A stretch of 64,000 nt of DNA from Curvularia sp. ZM96 (Eukaryota > Ascomycota > Dothideomycetes > Pleosporales > Pleosporaceae): contig JAJGBQ010000007.1 in NCBI GenBank assembly GCA_022457065.1, positions 2,232,001 through 2,296,000 of the forward strand, written 5' to 3'. Position 1 is the stretch's first letter. The number at the start of each line of letters is the position of its first letter. The notes under the pieces were generated by a model. The model worked only from the letters and a program-made list of their open reading frames with translations, was not told where the DNA came from and ran no database searches. Both the position numbers and the translations under genes were made by a program. Of this stretch, positions 1 through 12,153 are shown piece after piece.

Positions 1-477
1 CCGTTTCCGTCACACGTGTCCAGTCCCATTAAGTCTCCTCTTCCAGCCTAGCACTCCATCGTCTCACATGCTCAGAGACCGTTTACAGGCTGGCACAAAG
101 TCTCCATGCGACAATATACTCCAATTGAACAACACCATCTTTCTTCTCATCCCATCTACTCACATCTCTTGGTTTGCCATAAAGCCTTCAGTCATCGAAA
201 CTATCCTCGCCTCGCTACGAGCCCTTCAATCTGCTGGAAACGATGTCATGGATCCAAAAGATAGCCGAGGATAAGGCTGCAGCTTGGCCGCCAGCATTCA
301 ATCGGGCTGGGAGCTTTCCGTGCATATGAGGAGGCTAAACACCAGCGAGCTAGCCCCGCCAGCACCGTCGCTGCTCTGATTATAAATCGACGTAATCGTC
401 CACGCGGCATCCCCTGCTCATATTGTGTCTGACCCCTCGATTGAATCTCTCAAACCAATTGCTCCGTTGTTCACATC
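1..477. other. Left-edge non-coding region and promoter of the first SDR gene
   Basis: No coding region can be supported here; the short open frames lack homology-like features. A TATA-like TATAAAT at 381-387 lies about 95 bases before the ATG at 478 and is the likely core promoter of the SDR gene. Confidence 0.5.
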
Positions 478-1493
478 ATGGCACCGCGCGTATTTCTCAT
501 TACTGGCTGCTCGACCGGTTTCGGTGAGGAGCTCGTCAAGGTCGTCCTCCAAAAGGGAGACTATGTTGTGGCTACTGCACGCAATTCCTCAAAACTATCT
601 TTTGAAAATGCCAACGACTCCAACAGTCTGCTTGTAGATCTTGATGTGACAAAAAAGGACTCCATTGACAAGGCTTTTGAGGCTGCTGTTAGCAAATTCA
701 AGCGCGTCGATGTGGTTGTTAACAACGCTGGATATGGGTTGAATGGTCCATTTGAAACATTGTCGGAGAGACAGATCCGGCAGCAGATGGAGATTAACTT
801 CTTCGGCCTGATCGACGTGACGAGAAAGGCAATGGAGACGATGCGCGACTTGAAGACTGGGGGCGTCATCCAACAGGTCACCTCTATTGGCGGCCAGATT
901 GGTGAGTGCATCGCTGCCTCAACAGCTTGGGCTATGATTGATATGTAATAGGTGTTCCCAATTTCTCCATCTACTGTGCTAGCAAATGGGCGGTCGAGGG
1001 CTTTACCGAGGCCATCTCCAAGGAAGTGAAGCCCGAGTGGGGCATCAAGTTTACATGCATAGAGCCTGGGTAAGTCTCTGGTGCACAGAATGCTTGTGGA
1101 ACTTGAGCTGACTTGGTGTCTTCCCCTCTGCAGTGGTTTCCGAACCGACTGGTCTGGCCGCAGCATGGACTTTGGTGAAATCTCTCATCCAGCCTACGCC
1201 CATGTCGACCCGAAGAAGCTGGCCCAGCGGCGCCATGGTAACCAGCCGGGAGGTCAGTTTGCCAAGCGCGTTCGGACTTGATTATGAGCTCACAATTCTT
1301 TGCAGACCCGGCAAAGGCTGTCAAGGTCTTTTACGATCTAGCAGTTATGGATGATCCGCCTATGCGCTGCGTTGTCGGCACCGATGCGTACAGCATGATC
1401 AGCAAGAAGGTGGAAACGTACAGTGAAAGTATCAAGAAGTTTGACAAGTGGAGCAATAGTACCGACGTCGATGGTTACAAGGCGCCAAGCTGA
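478..1493 (+). CDS. Short-chain dehydrogenase/reductase (SDR), 282 aa, 4 exons
   Basis: Predicted NAD(P)(H)-dependent oxidoreductase with a Rossmann fold. Exons read as 478-901, 952-1069, 1134-1252 and 1306-1493; every junction keeps the frame and uses GT-AG sites (donors GTGAGT, GTAAGT, GTCAGT). The N-terminus has the classical cofactor motif TGCSTGFG, followed by NNAGYG near residue 80. The active-site YxxxK appears only after splicing, as YCASK (Tyr149, Lys153). The length and the C-terminal GFRTDW segment fit classical SDRs annotated in fungi as retinol-dehydrogenase-like or oxidoreductase. There is no signal peptide, so it is probably cytosolic. The substrate cannot be told from sequence, and the neighbouring GH43 gene gives no pathway clue. 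Confidence 0.9.
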
Positions 1494-2730
1494 TTTCCGA
1501 ACATGAACTGACGAGGGAAAGGGCAATATCTCGATATGGAGATAGAACGTGTTACGCTTGTTAAATGATAGGATCTGTCCCTCAAACTGCCCTAATCTTA
1601 TTACAGCCTCAGCCTCTGCTCAACACTGATGTTGCAACATGTAGAGCCAGTCTCATATCTTGGAGGGGCGATAAGGTACCATAGCAAGCCTCCGGACCGC
1701 AGGCTTTCCTTTTTGGTAACATGAGACCCAAATGCTGACCTTTGACTGCAAAACGGCTTACGGTCGGTCGCACATGTACAACCTGGTGGCTGTCGCCACG
1801 TTGGGTCCGGTCATGAGGGTCATCGACGTGCAAACAGAACAAATCATTGACGGACAACAGTGCTGTCGCTAGTACTGTCGAGCTAACCGTCAGCCTATAG
1901 TAGCAGATCAGAGCCAACAGAACGTATCACTTCGCTTCTTGATCAGCCGGATGCAATAGCGTTTATTCGTATCGATTCGTGTGACGTCTCACGGAAAGCT
2001 TCAGGATAGATCCAGACCACCAGATACTTCGCACGTGGCAAGTATCATGTAGCCGGTCCAGGAATAAACTTCAAGATCGATCATTGACATCACCAGGACG
2101 GTTCGAGTGTTCGAGGCGCCAATTGCATCGCGCAGTCGTTGAAGTGAGCGCACTTCAAAAGTTTGAACGCGCACATGACCATGCAGAGTCAGGGCTTCTG
2201 GAACAGATGGTGTATTTGTTCAAAGCAAGCATGACGTCGACAATATTGCACGACTCTTCGATGCGCCCGACCAACGTTGGTTGTTATTGCAAGTTTCGCT
2301 CCATCGCCTCATGGATGCCGTATAGAATTAGTGCTGGGAGGTTACCAATGACCTTCTGAATTTTCCAAAATCTAGGGATGGCGTTTAGCTTATGGATTTG
2401 GAGGTTCTCGGCTTGGGTAGTCTTGGAACATGCACATGTTAGCCTAGAGGTTCGCACAAGACTATGCCCAACCGATCTACTTGCTCATTGCACAAGGTTT
2501 ACAGCCAACTGCATTCCCTAAAAACAAACGTGTCACAACAGTATTCACCGCTGTTTACATGGTGAAGTCCGATTACAAGCCTCGGCGTCCGCGGTCAGGT
2601 GTAGTCGCAAACGAAGAAAAGCCCAATGCCAACAATCCATGCATGACCGTTGACGTGTTCCTCTCACTGCTCTTATATAAACTGCAGATAACCTTCCCGC
2701 AGTTTTCGAGTTGCTGAAGACTCTAGGACT
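1494..2730. other. Intergenic region with GH43 promoter
   Basis: 1.2 kb without a supportable gene. A TATATAA box at 2674-2680 lies about 55 bases before the GH43 start codon. An open frame at 2084-2359 shows no family features and was not called. Confidence 0.5.
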
Positions 2731-4011
2731 ATGATTTGGGACTTGAATATTGCAAAATTTTCCACTGCTCTGCTCAGTGCTTTGTTCATCACTAGCGCTA
2801 GCTTTGTGCCATCCATTGCTATCAAGAACGTAGTTGCAAGTCCGCTCTCAACGCCACAGCCAACGCCTTATGCCAGGCCAGAACCACGACCTCTTCCGAA
2901 TGCACAGGCTGACTCTCTACTACCGGACAGTCTCTATCCCGACCCTGAACCATGTCGTGGAAACTGTTCTTGGATTCATGATCCTAGCATCTGGTACGAA
3001 GATGGAACGTACTGGCGTTTCTCGACTAGCGGCAACATTGCCGTTGCTACAGCACCCTCATTAGGAGGACCTTGGCACTATCAGGGGTCTCTGTTGCATA
3101 ACGGCACCGATATATCTGTGAGCGACGGACAGGACATTTGGGTGAGTCCGATTGACTGATATTTGGCAAACGTTGTATATCCAGGGGCCTCTCTCACGAC
3201 GTTCAGGCCCCATCAGTTACCAAACGAGGCAGTACATACTACTGCCACTACTCGGTTTCCGAGATCGGGCTTCAAAACTCATCTATTGGTGTCGCCACAT
3301 CACCTACACTCTCACCAGGTAGCTGGCAAGATCACGGCAGCATAGGCCTCCCTCTTTCTGACAAATATAACCTCATTGACCCCTTTATTTATCAAGAATC
3401 ACTGGAAAGTCCCATCTACTTCTCGTTTGGCTCTTTTTGGCATGGCATATTCCAAGTGGAGCTCGAACCTCAAGACGACATGAAGGCGTTTGGGGGCTGG
3501 GCTTTTCAGAACAATCGCATCAACAACATCATACGCAATGGCACAGTAGGCGCACTAGTAGCCGAGGGCGCGATACTATACAAGGAGAAGGAGTTTTATT
3601 ACGTATTTTACAGTGTCGGATTTTGTTGCCGCACGCCAGAAAGCGGCCTTGCTCCCGACGACCAAGTATACCGCGTCGTCGTCTGCCGGTCTCTGGAGAC
3701 ACCGAAAGGCCCGTTTTACGACCGCGATGGCAGGAACTGCCTGGAAGAAGACGGAGGGACCACAATTCTTGCTAGTCATGGAGACGTATACGCACCTGGC
3801 GGACAAGGGGTCATGGTACACCCGGAAAACGGTAGGACGGTAATGTATTATCACTATGGTAAGGTGTCAAAGGAGGACTTGAATATTGATTGTGACATTG
3901 CTGACTATCATCTTAGTTCGTCCAAGTGTCGGCTATGAACCTCAAGACTTTTTCTTTGGATACAACTTTCTCGACTGGGAGAATGAATGGCCAGTCGTTG
4001 TGGCTGCCTGA
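2731..4011 (+). CDS. Secreted GH43 arabinan endo-1,5-alpha-L-arabinosidase, 385 aa, 3 exons
   Basis: Predicted endo-arabinanase that cuts alpha-1,5-arabinan side chains of pectin. Exons are 2731-3141, 3207-3858 and 3917-4011. The N-terminus (about residues 8-31) is hydrophobic and reads as a signal peptide, followed by a Pro-rich linker to about residue 70. The five-bladed propeller has the three family residues: Asp84 in HDPS (general base), Asp195 in NLIDPF (pKa modulator) and Glu257 in VAEGA (general acid). The DGQDIWAPS strand is formed across the first intron. The last exon gives the GYNFLDW-type C-terminal blade typical of family 43. Sequence upstream has a good TATA box. GH51 at 44.98 kb is a plausible downstream partner in arabinose release. 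Confidence 0.92.
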
Positions 4012-4844
4012 GGGGGCATGTCGCAGTGGGTGTTGCACATTAATTTTCCAAGCTGTAGTTGCCTTTAGTTCAGACATTGCAACAGCAATCGCAATCACAT
4101 GGTTCTCTTGAGTGTCTGGGATAGCTGGTCTGCACGAGAGAAGATTATCTTTTCTTGGTGTTAAGAGTGGGGGACCCGAATGCTGCTGGGGTTCATTTTC
4201 GTGGACGGACTATTCTTCTATTGCGCAGGCAGGCTCGCCGAAAGCTTTCGGCTACTTTGCTGACGAAGCTCTTGACTGGAATCCATGCAAGTTATTCTGT
4301 CCGTCTTTTGTCGTCGTATAGGTAGTGGTGCATGTTCCCTCTGTACTCGTAAGCTTTGCAAGGATCTGAATCATGTCGGGAAGCGCCGTGGTCTTGCGCT
4401 TCCTGCAAGGCTCCTCTGAGCCGCGATACCGGTGTACAAGCCAACCACTAATGACAAATGTGTGCTGCGATTCATCGTCATGGCTTTTTTGGTAACTTCA
4501 GGCAAGCAGTGGTTCGGGGAGGGGGCGGTCATAGTCTCACGAAACAGGCCTAGTGGGAGATGACGTCACCGTGTTTCCCGTTCTTGCCGAAAGATCGCAC
4601 CACGCTTGCGCCCTGTTCTAACACTGTCTGCCTGCGTGCCAGATGCGGAAACACAATGATTACAGGTTTATTCACCCCTGCGTGCCAATGCAAGGCCTGC
4701 ACATACAATTGACGCTTGCTCCACCGCCTCTGCCACACGCCTCACTCTTCAGCCTCCTCCCTCTTCCAAGCCACTCCTCTGCCACTGCTACTGTACATAC
4801 TCCACACAACTGTTGATTGCTGATCGCTGCGCACGGCCAGCATC
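4012..4844. other. Intergenic region between GH43 and phospholipase D genes
   Basis: 0.8 kb with no supportable gene; it would hold the GH43 3' UTR and the phospholipase D promoter. Small open frames on either strand look like chance. Confidence 0.4.
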
Positions 4845-7429
4845 ATGGTCAAGGAAAAGGGTCTTAAGAAGGTCTTCCATCCTTTTGACCATCGCGTCTC
4901 CGAGAAGGTTGAGGAAATCGAGCAGAAACTCGAACATACCAAGCTGAGGGGAGCGCATATTAAGGCTGTGCATCTCAAGCACAAGGTCGGAAAGTTCACC
5001 AATCTCTTCAATTCCAACCACCGCCATGACGAGGAGCATGAGAAGGAGACGGACGCCAAGAGGAGTAGGATTGCCGAGAGCCACCGATTCCAGAGCTTTG
5101 CACCCGAGAGAGACGGCAACCTGGTGAAATGGTACGTCGACGGCCGAGACTACTTCTGGGCTGTGGCCGAAGCCTTGGAGAAGGCACAGGAGACCATTTA
5201 CATTGCCGACTGGTGGCTCAGCCCAGAGCTGTTCCTGAAGCGGCCGCCTTTCTACAACCAAGAGTACAGGCTGGACCAAGTGCTCAAGCGACGCGCCCAG
5301 GCCGGCGTCAAGATTTACATCTCCGTGTACAAGGAGGTAAGCACAATCACGGTCCCCGTGCATCCGATTGCTCACATATGGTGCAGGTCTCAGCTGCTCT
5401 CACCTGCAACAGCCAGCATACCAAGAAGGCGCTCATGGGTCTTATTAAAGAGGGCGAGCCTGGCTATGGGAACATCAAGGTAATGCGGCACCCGGACCAC
5501 AACGTCTTTGAAAATGCCTCGGACATGACCTTCTACTGGGCCCACCACGAGAAGTTCATCGTCATTGATTATGCCATGGCCTTCATCGGTGGGCTGGACC
5601 TGTGCTATGGCCGATGGGACGAGAAGCAACACCCGCTGTCTGATGCGCATCCCTCTGGTGTGCAGAACCAGATTTTTCCTGGCCAAGATTACAACAACAA
5701 CCGTATAATGGACTTTCAAAGCGTCGACGACTGGAAATCAAACAAGCTGGACAAGCTGGAATACGGCCGCATGCCGTGGCACGATGTCGCCATGGGGATC
5801 ATTGGGCCGGCAATCTACGACATTGCCGAACACTTTGTCCTGCGATGGAACTTTGTGAAGCGTGAAAAGTACAAGCGTGATGAACGATATGACTGGCTCA
5901 TCATGGAAGGACGCGAAGGCGCTGATGAGGACCTCATTGGAGTCCAGCGACCCAAGTTCCCTGTTGGCGACTATATCCACCATCCCATCACGCAGCTCAG
6001 CAGCAAGAATCTCGAAAACCGTGGGACTGTGCATGCACAGCTTGTCAGAAGCAGCGGAGACTGGAGCATGGGCATTGAACCCCACGAACAAAGCATCCAA
6101 AATGCCTACTGCGAGATCATCCGCAACGCCCAGCATTTTGTGTATATTGAGAACCAGTTCTTCATCACGGCGACTGGCAAGCATGATGAAAATCCAGTTC
6201 ACAATCAGATTGGGGCCGCGATAGTCGATGCCATTGTCAAGGCTGCCAAGGAAGAACGCAATTTCAGGATTATCATTCTCATCCCAGCTATCCCTGGTTT
6301 TGCAGGAGACTTGCGAGATCAGGCTGCGGCTGGAACGCGAGCCATCATGGACTACCAATTCAAGAGTATCTGCCGAGGCGACGAGAGCATCTTCGGCAAG
6401 GTCAGGGCTGCTGGTGTCGACCCCGAAAAGTACATTTTCTTTTTCAACCTTCGCTCGTACGATCGCATCAACGTGACACCCCGAATAAAGGAGCTGGAGA
6501 AGAGATCTGGCATGTCCTACATGGAAATGGAAAGCGCTGAGATAGAGGAGCTCGAAGCGTCACCTGAAGAAGGTGGCGAGGAGAAACGACGAGTGGCCGC
6601 TGAGATGAGGAAGAAGTATATGGATGACGCCGATGATCTTGGAAAAGGTGATCAGGGCGGTATCATTGATCCAGACTCCATCGCCGACGACGCCATGCTT
6701 ACTGAGAAGAAGCCAAGTGATGAGGACTGGGCGGGAGAGCCTGACGATGAGAAAAAGTACTTTTTCCAGGAAGAACTCTATATTCATGCCAAGCTCTGCA
6801 TCGTCGACGACAGGACTGTCATCTGCGGCTCCTCCAACATCAACGATCGCTCTCAGTTAGGTTTTCACGATTCGGAACTTTCTATTGTTCTACAAGATAC
6901 CGATGAGATTGATATCCAGCTTGACGGCAAGCCATTCAAGGCAGCTCGTCTCGCGCATGAGCTGCGCAGTAACCTGTGGCGTGAGCATCTTGGTCTTCTG
7001 CCGCCGCAAAGCCTCAACGCCAGCGATGATCCCAACGCACAGCCACCCGGCGAAAACTCGCGAAACGACACAATGCCCGGACCCGAGGCAGACTTTGTCT
7101 CTGATGCGCTGTCTCCGAAGCTCTGGGACGAGTGGTGCAAGCGTGCGACAACCAACACGGAGGTGTTTAGAGATCTGTTCCATGCCGACCCCGACGACAA
7201 CATCCTGACGTTTGATGACTATGACTCGTTCACACCGAACCCCAACTCGGATAAGCAGCACAAGCAGGGCCACCTGTATGATCTGGACCGTCCGGTGCAA
7301 GAGGTTCGGAAGGAGCTGGACCGGATCAAGGGCCATCTGGTGTGGATGCAGTTGAAGTTTTTGGAGAATGCGGATATGGCTGAGCGGGGATTGCAGGTCA
7401 ATTCCTTCACTGAGAGCGTGTACACGTGA
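4845..7429 (+). CDS. Phospholipase D, 844 aa, 2 exons
   Basis: Predicted to hydrolyse phosphatidylcholine to phosphatidic acid and choline, acting at cytoplasmic membrane faces. Exons are 4845-5336 and 5387-7429, joined in frame across a 50-nt GTAAGC-AG intron. Both HKD half-sites are present: HEKFIVID (His218, Lys220, Asp225) followed by FIGGLD, and HAKLCIVDD (from His631) followed by CGSSNINDRS. YIENQFFI, a motif between the two halves in eukaryotic PLDs, is also visible. No PX or PH domain can be seen in the lysine-rich first 100 residues, so it matches the shorter fungal PLD class rather than the long Spo14/PLD1 form. An acidic insert (about residues 540-620) separates the second half-site from the core. 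Confidence 0.95.
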
Positions 7430-7935
7430 TGTTTTCGTTATTGGTGCAATGTGGGATTGGGATGGCGGGCGGCCTACTTCCTACCTTATGATTTCATGAT
7501 TCCCCTGTCGTCTCCTTTTTTTTCTTAGCCAATAATTGCTAGAATTACGATGTCGTGGAATTAATTATTTTATGCGGAGTCCCGTAGCCTCGAGCGGATT
7601 ACATTTTGGATGACATGCGGACTTCCGGACGTGCTTATTTGCTAATGCCTATTTCTCTAAAGCACCGAGGATGACCCTCGCGTGCGTTCTAGTACGAATC
7701 TGATACCTGTAGCTTGGCGAAGTATAGGTGCGATGATCAAGTCAAAATAGTGAATGTTTAGGTGTTTAACCGAATTTTTATTCATGCGACTGCAGAGTGA
7801 ACTTTGGGGTATCATTGGAAGAAGCAGCCGAAAAAAAAGAGCACAGGGCCTCATGACACGAGAAAGAGGCTTGTTGCCAGCAAGGGATCAAAAGCAGATT
7901 CGGTTGATAACCATTAACCTCCACCAAGCGGTGCC
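7430..7935. other. Convergent intergenic region (PLD / Fta1)
   Basis: About 0.5 kb between two converging genes; it should contain both 3' ends. No gene or repeat seen. Confidence 0.4.
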
Positions 7936-9084
7936 TCATGTTCCTTTTCCCTTTCCTTTTGCTTTGGTTTTCTTGCTGTTACCATTGGTAGGAGCAGTGG
8001 TACTGATGGCTCTTTTGCGCCGCGCACTTGTGGTGGAAGAAGGGGTGTCCTCTCTTGAGCCCTCGACCTTGTCTTCGGGCAAGAACTTGCCGCTTCCCGT
8101 AGCTTCTCGAACCAGTGACGTGTAGAGTTGATGGACAGCAAGCTGAGCTGCACTCAAATCCTGTGATGCGGATCCTTGGTCTGAGAATGAAGTATCCGGG
8201 AGAGTGTCTGGCGCGACAATCTTGAGACGCTCGGTTCCGAGCTGGAAGCTGCTGCAGGATATACGGGATACTTGAACTTTGGGATGGGACAAGTCGAGGG
8301 CAAGATGGTGGTGCAGGTATCTGGAGAGAGCCTCTGTGAAAGGCTTGTTGTTCGTCTCGTTCAGCAGCTTGCCCCGCTGAACGAAGCCAGCGACGTCCTC
8401 GGCCGCTATGGTGATTTCAATGTGCTTGAGCAGATTCGTAGCAGCTGTAAACGTGAGCTGCACATGCAGCTGTTTGATGGCATCCTGGATGGACAGAGTG
8501 GAGCTGGGCGCGGTGAGATGGCTACAGAAAGTCTCTAGAGAGGATGTGATGAAGGGCGAAGGAAGCCTCAACGGGGCCACGTGAGCGTCAAAGGCGGTTC
8601 GCAGGTAGTTTAGAAAGATGTCGCGTATCGGCGCGGGCATCTTCACAAGCAAAAGGGGGAGGCAAGTGAAGCCATCGGGCGAGGAGGTGGCATCTGGATC
8701 GCGCAAAAGGAGTGCGTTGTACATGTTCTTTTCATACTCGAGGCTCACGTGGATGCCGCGGGCTCGGTCTGGGGTCACGTCTGGAGCGACTCGGGGCGCA
8801 CCAGGATCCTCGGACTGCAGGCGCCGGTCAATCCAGGCGTCTTCGTCGCCAAGCACCTCCCAGCGACATTCTTCGAGCGGGCCCAGCTTTGCTGTCTCAT
8901 CCGCGCTGGCAAAGTCGACCTGTACGCCACGGACGTTGTCGCCCTTGAGCTGCTCCTTGAGACGCTTGGCATGGGGGCGCACGGATTGGTCGATGAGCAG
9001 GGGCGTGTCGCCATGGTGCAGCGGGGACAGGCGGCACAGGGTGTAGGTCCTGTTGAGTAGTGGATAGGGAGGCACATAGGCCAT
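7936..9084 (-). CDS. FTA1: Kinetochore Sim4-complex subunit Fta1 / CENP-L-like, 382 aa
   Basis: Single-exon gene. The opening residues PLLNRTYTLCRLSPLHHG closely resemble the N-terminal signature of fungal Fta1 proteins (CENP-L family), which belong to the inner-kinetochore Sim4/CCAN complex on centromeric chromatin. The middle is a globular alpha/beta region (residues 20-310) with a conserved-looking VQVSRISCSSFQLGTERLK segment. The C-terminus (about 345-382) is a Lys/Ser-rich tail with KRAISTT and KKTKAKGKGKG, suitable for nuclear localisation or DNA contact. It shares a 569-bp promoter with the Hsp110 gene on the other strand. The family call rests on recalled N-terminal similarity, so a profile search (CENP-L Pfam) would settle it. 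Confidence 0.7.
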   Translation of the reverse strand: MAYVPPYPLLNRTYTLCRLSPLHHGDTPLLIDQSVRPHAKRLKEQLKGDNVRGVQVDFASADETAKLGPLEECRWEVLGDEDAWIDRRLQSEDPGAPRVAPDVTPDRARGIHVSLEYEKNMYNALLLRDPDATSSPDGFTCLPLLLVKMPAPIRDIFLNYLRTAFDAHVAPLRLPSPFITSSLETFCSHLTAPSSTLSIQDAIKQLHVQLTFTAATNLLKHIEITIAAEDVAGFVQRGKLLNETNNKPFTEALSRYLHHHLALDLSHPKVQVSRISCSSFQLGTERLKIVAPDTLPDTSFSDQGSASQDLSAAQLAVHQLYTSLVREATGSGKFLPEDKVEGSREDTPSSTTSARRKRAISTTAPTNGNSKKTKAKGKGKGT

Positions 9085-9653
9085 GATGTCAGCTGTCCTC
9101 AGCCGGGCTCACGGCGCGTCGGTAGTGACTATGGTGATGGCGAGAGGAGGCCGTCTCTAGCAGACGCGTCGACACGGGCACGCGGACAAGTGAGCATGGC
9201 GCGGGGCGCTGGTGCTGGCGCTGGCGCTGATGTGCTGTGGTGTAGGGTGGAGTTGGTGGTGGATGTTTTGATATTGGGCGTGTGAGGTCGAGCGTGGCTG
9301 GTGTGGCTGGTGTGGCGGCGGCGAGTGGCGGACACTGCGGCGGTGGCCCGTGCCCTCCGCCCGCCCAGCAGGCCAGCAGGGAGCCCCGCTGTTTGGCGCC
9401 ATCTCGAAACTTCTGTGTGGTTCCTTGGACGCAAGCCCGCCATTCTTGTTAGGTCATACCAGCGCATTATTCAAATTTTGAATTTTTGCAGCGGGTGCCT
9501 GCCTATCTCTCGCTACTACTCCACGACACTCGTGTTCCTGCCCGACAAATCCTCGCCTCAGAATTATACCCCATATACCCTTTTTACCCCTCCACACACT
9601 CACATACACACTTTGTCTCCCGCCCGCATATACCCCGCCATCACACTTCAACC
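9085..9653. promoter_or_regulatory. Divergent promoter of Fta1-like gene and Hsp110
   Basis: 569 bp between two divergent start codons. On the Hsp110 side there is a GAAnnTTC pair (9406-9413, GAAACTTC), the core of a heat-shock element, and a gapped TTC-7-GAA pair near 9470-9482. These fit heat-inducible expression of the chaperone but are short and could occur by chance. Confidence 0.4.
9406..9413 (+). promoter_or_regulatory. Heat-shock-element-like GAAnnTTC
   Basis: GAAACTTC, two inverted nGAAn units, 241 bases before the Hsp110 ATG. A third contiguous unit is not present, so it would be a minimal site. Confidence 0.3.
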
Positions 9654-12153
9654 ATGTCTGTAGTAGGAGTCGACTTGGGTACGCTCAACAGCGTCATTGC
9701 TGTTGCGCGGAATCGTGGTGTCGACGTGGTAAGTGCCGCCCAACGCATATTCTGTTCTCCTTGATGGCACAGGCTGACTCACTGTCTAGATCGCAAATGA
9801 GGTTTCCAACCGCGCGACCCCGTAAGTGACGCCCAAAACATCGCCACCCACGAGGAAAACACACAAACAGCCGGCTGACCATGGTCTAGATCACTAGTAG
9901 GCTTCGGCCCCAAGAGCAGATACATTGGAGAAATGGCCAAGAACCAGGAAATCTCCAACCTCAAGAACACCGTCTCGTCGTTTGTCCGCCTCGCCGGCCG
10001 CAGCCTCCAAGATCCAGACGTTCAGATTGAGCAGGAGTTCGTCTCTGCTCAGCTCGTCGACATTGACGGCCAGGTGGGCGCCGAGGTCAGCTACCTGGGC
10101 AAGAAGGAGCGTTTCACCGCTACCCAGATCACCGCCATGCACCTCACAAAAATGCGGGCCACAGCCTCTGCTGAGCTCAAGCTGCCCGTAAACGACATCG
10201 TTCTCAGCTGCCCCGTGTGGTACACCGACGCCCAGCGCCGCGCCATCCTCGACGCCGCAGAGATTGCTGGCCTCAAGTGCCTGAGGCTCATCAACGACAA
10301 CACTGCAGTCGCTCTCGGCTGGGGTATCCCAAAGCTCGACCTGCCTGGCCCAGAGGAGAAGCCACGGAGAGTCGTCTTTGTCAACATTGGCCACAGCAAC
10401 TACACGGCCACTGTTGTCGAGTTCAGAAAAGGCGAGTTGGCCGTCAAGTCGAGCGCTTGGGACCGACACTTTGGTGGCCGCTACATTGACAAGGCCCTTG
10501 TTGAGCACTTTGCCAAGGAGTTCAAGGAAAAGTACAAGATTGATGTCATGGAGAACGGCAAGGCACGCTTCCGTCTGGCTGCTGGTGTCGAGAAGCTCAA
10601 GAAGGTTCTCTCTGCCAACAATATGGCGCCCATCAACGTCGAGTCCATCATGAACGACGTCGATGTGCGCGGTATGCTCAAGCGCGAGGAGCTCGAGGAG
10701 CTGATCAAGCCGCTCCTCGACCGTGCCACTGTGCCACTCGAGCAGGCCCTGGCCGAGGCCAAGCTCACCGTAGACGACATTGACACCATCGAGATGGTCG
10801 GAGGATGCACCCGTGTCCCTGCCCTCAAGGCCAGGATCCAGGACTTCTTCGGCAAGCCCCTGTCCTTCACCCTCAACCAGGACGAGGCTGTCGCTCGTGG
10901 ATGCGCCTTCTCCTGCGCCATCCTCTCGCCAGTCTTCCGTGTCCGTGACTTTGCCGTTCACGACATGGTCAACTACCCTATCGAATTCACATGGGAGAAG
11001 TCCGAGGACATTCCCGATGAGGACACAAGCCTCACCGTCTTTAACAAGGGCAACGTCATGCCATCGACCAAGATTCTGACCTTCTACCGAAAGCATCCCT
11101 TCGATCTGGAGGCTAGGTACGCCAAGCCTGAACAACTGCCCGGCAAGATGAACCCCTGGATCGGCCGTTTCTCAGTCAAGGGCGTCAAGGAGGACCCCAA
11201 GGGTGACTTTATGATCTGCAAGCTCAAGGCACGCCTCAACGTGCACGGCGTGCTCAACGTCGAGTCTGGATACTATGTTGAGGAGACCGAGGTCGAGGAA
11301 CCCATTCCCGAAGAGAAGAAAGAGGGTGATGTACGTTTTCCCGAATTTCCTAATGATTCCTTGTCTAGCGAGCAAAACCCGGCAGAGCCTGCCGCAAAAC
11401 GATACAAGCTCAGCGACAACCCTGTAGTAGCGCGTCCTGGTGTTTCTGCGCCTGAGAAGAAGAATGAGCTAACAAACAATGCGCAGGCCATGGACGTAGA
11501 CAAGGACGCTCCCCCGGAGCCACCCAAGATGCGCAAGGTCAAGAAGCAGCTCCGCAAGGGAGACTTGCCCCTCTCCGCAGGCACTGCTTCGCTCGACGAC
11601 ACCTCCAAGCAGGCGGCGGCAGAGCGCGAGAACGCCATGATCATGGAGGACAAGCTCGTCGCCGACACAGAAAACGAGAAGAACAACCTTGAGAGCTTCA
11701 TCTACGAGCTCAAGGACAAGATCCTCGACGTCTACGCCGAGTTTGCCAGCGACGATGAGAAGGCCAGGCTCAACGCGAAGCTCGAGACCATTGAGGTAAG
11801 CTCAGCAATTCCATGGCAATATACTGAACAGTAACTAACGCACGTGACAGGAATGGCTGTATGATGAGGGTGATGACGCTACCAAGGCTCAATACGTCTC
11901 CAAGAAGGAGGATATCCGCGCCATTGCTGGCCCCATCATTCAGCGCTACAACGACAAGATTGAGGGCGAGCGACAAGCCGCGCTGGAGAAGCAACAAAAG
12001 GAACACGCCGCCAAGCAGGCTGAGCTCGAGCGCGCAAAGCGGGAAGCCGAGGCCAAGAAGCAGGCTGAGGCGCCACCCGCCGAGGAGGCAAAGGACACCG
12101 AGATGGCTGACGCCGAGGGCCAAAAGGCTGATGGCGCCGAGGAGGCTTCTTAG
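9654..12153 (+). CDS. SSE1: Hsp110-type Hsp70 nucleotide-exchange chaperone (Sse1/Hsp88 family)
   Basis: Cytosolic Hsp110 that exchanges nucleotide on Hsp70 and holds unfolded proteins. Exons read as 9654-9728, 9790-9821, 9890-11795 and 11851-12153; the ATP-site strand VVGVDLGTLNSVIAVA is in exon 1 and SLVGFG follows the second intron. VFVNIGHSNYTATVVEF and VGGCTRVP mark the second ATPase lobe. The substrate domain and the loop PPKMRKVKKQLRKGDLPLS match Sse1/Hsp88. Reading straight through gives 771 aa, longer than the usual ~700-720. A stop-free 156-nt segment (11331-11486) has GTACGT and GCTAAC..GCAG borders; removing it gives 719 aa and joins EEKKEGD to AMDVD, as in relatives. This segment is therefore probably a fifth intron (see findings). 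The C-terminus is Glu/Lys-rich coiled coil. Confidence 0.95.
11331..11486 (+). other. Probable in-frame, stop-free intron in the Hsp110 gene
   Basis: Begins GTACGT, ends CTAAC..GCAG with the branch point about 14 bases before the acceptor, and is 156 nt (52 codons) with no stop. Splicing joins EEKKEGD to AMDVDKDAPP. Retention would add 52 residues including PAAKRYKLSD. Confidence 0.7.

Noticed and set aside
2084..2359. 91-aa open frame between SDR and GH43
   Set aside because: No family motif, no consistent splice partners and no promoter signal; fits a chance frame.
11331..11368. Shorter 38-nt intron in Hsp110 ending at GTCTAG
   Set aside because: Would shift the frame and is too short; the acceptor at 11486 keeps frame.
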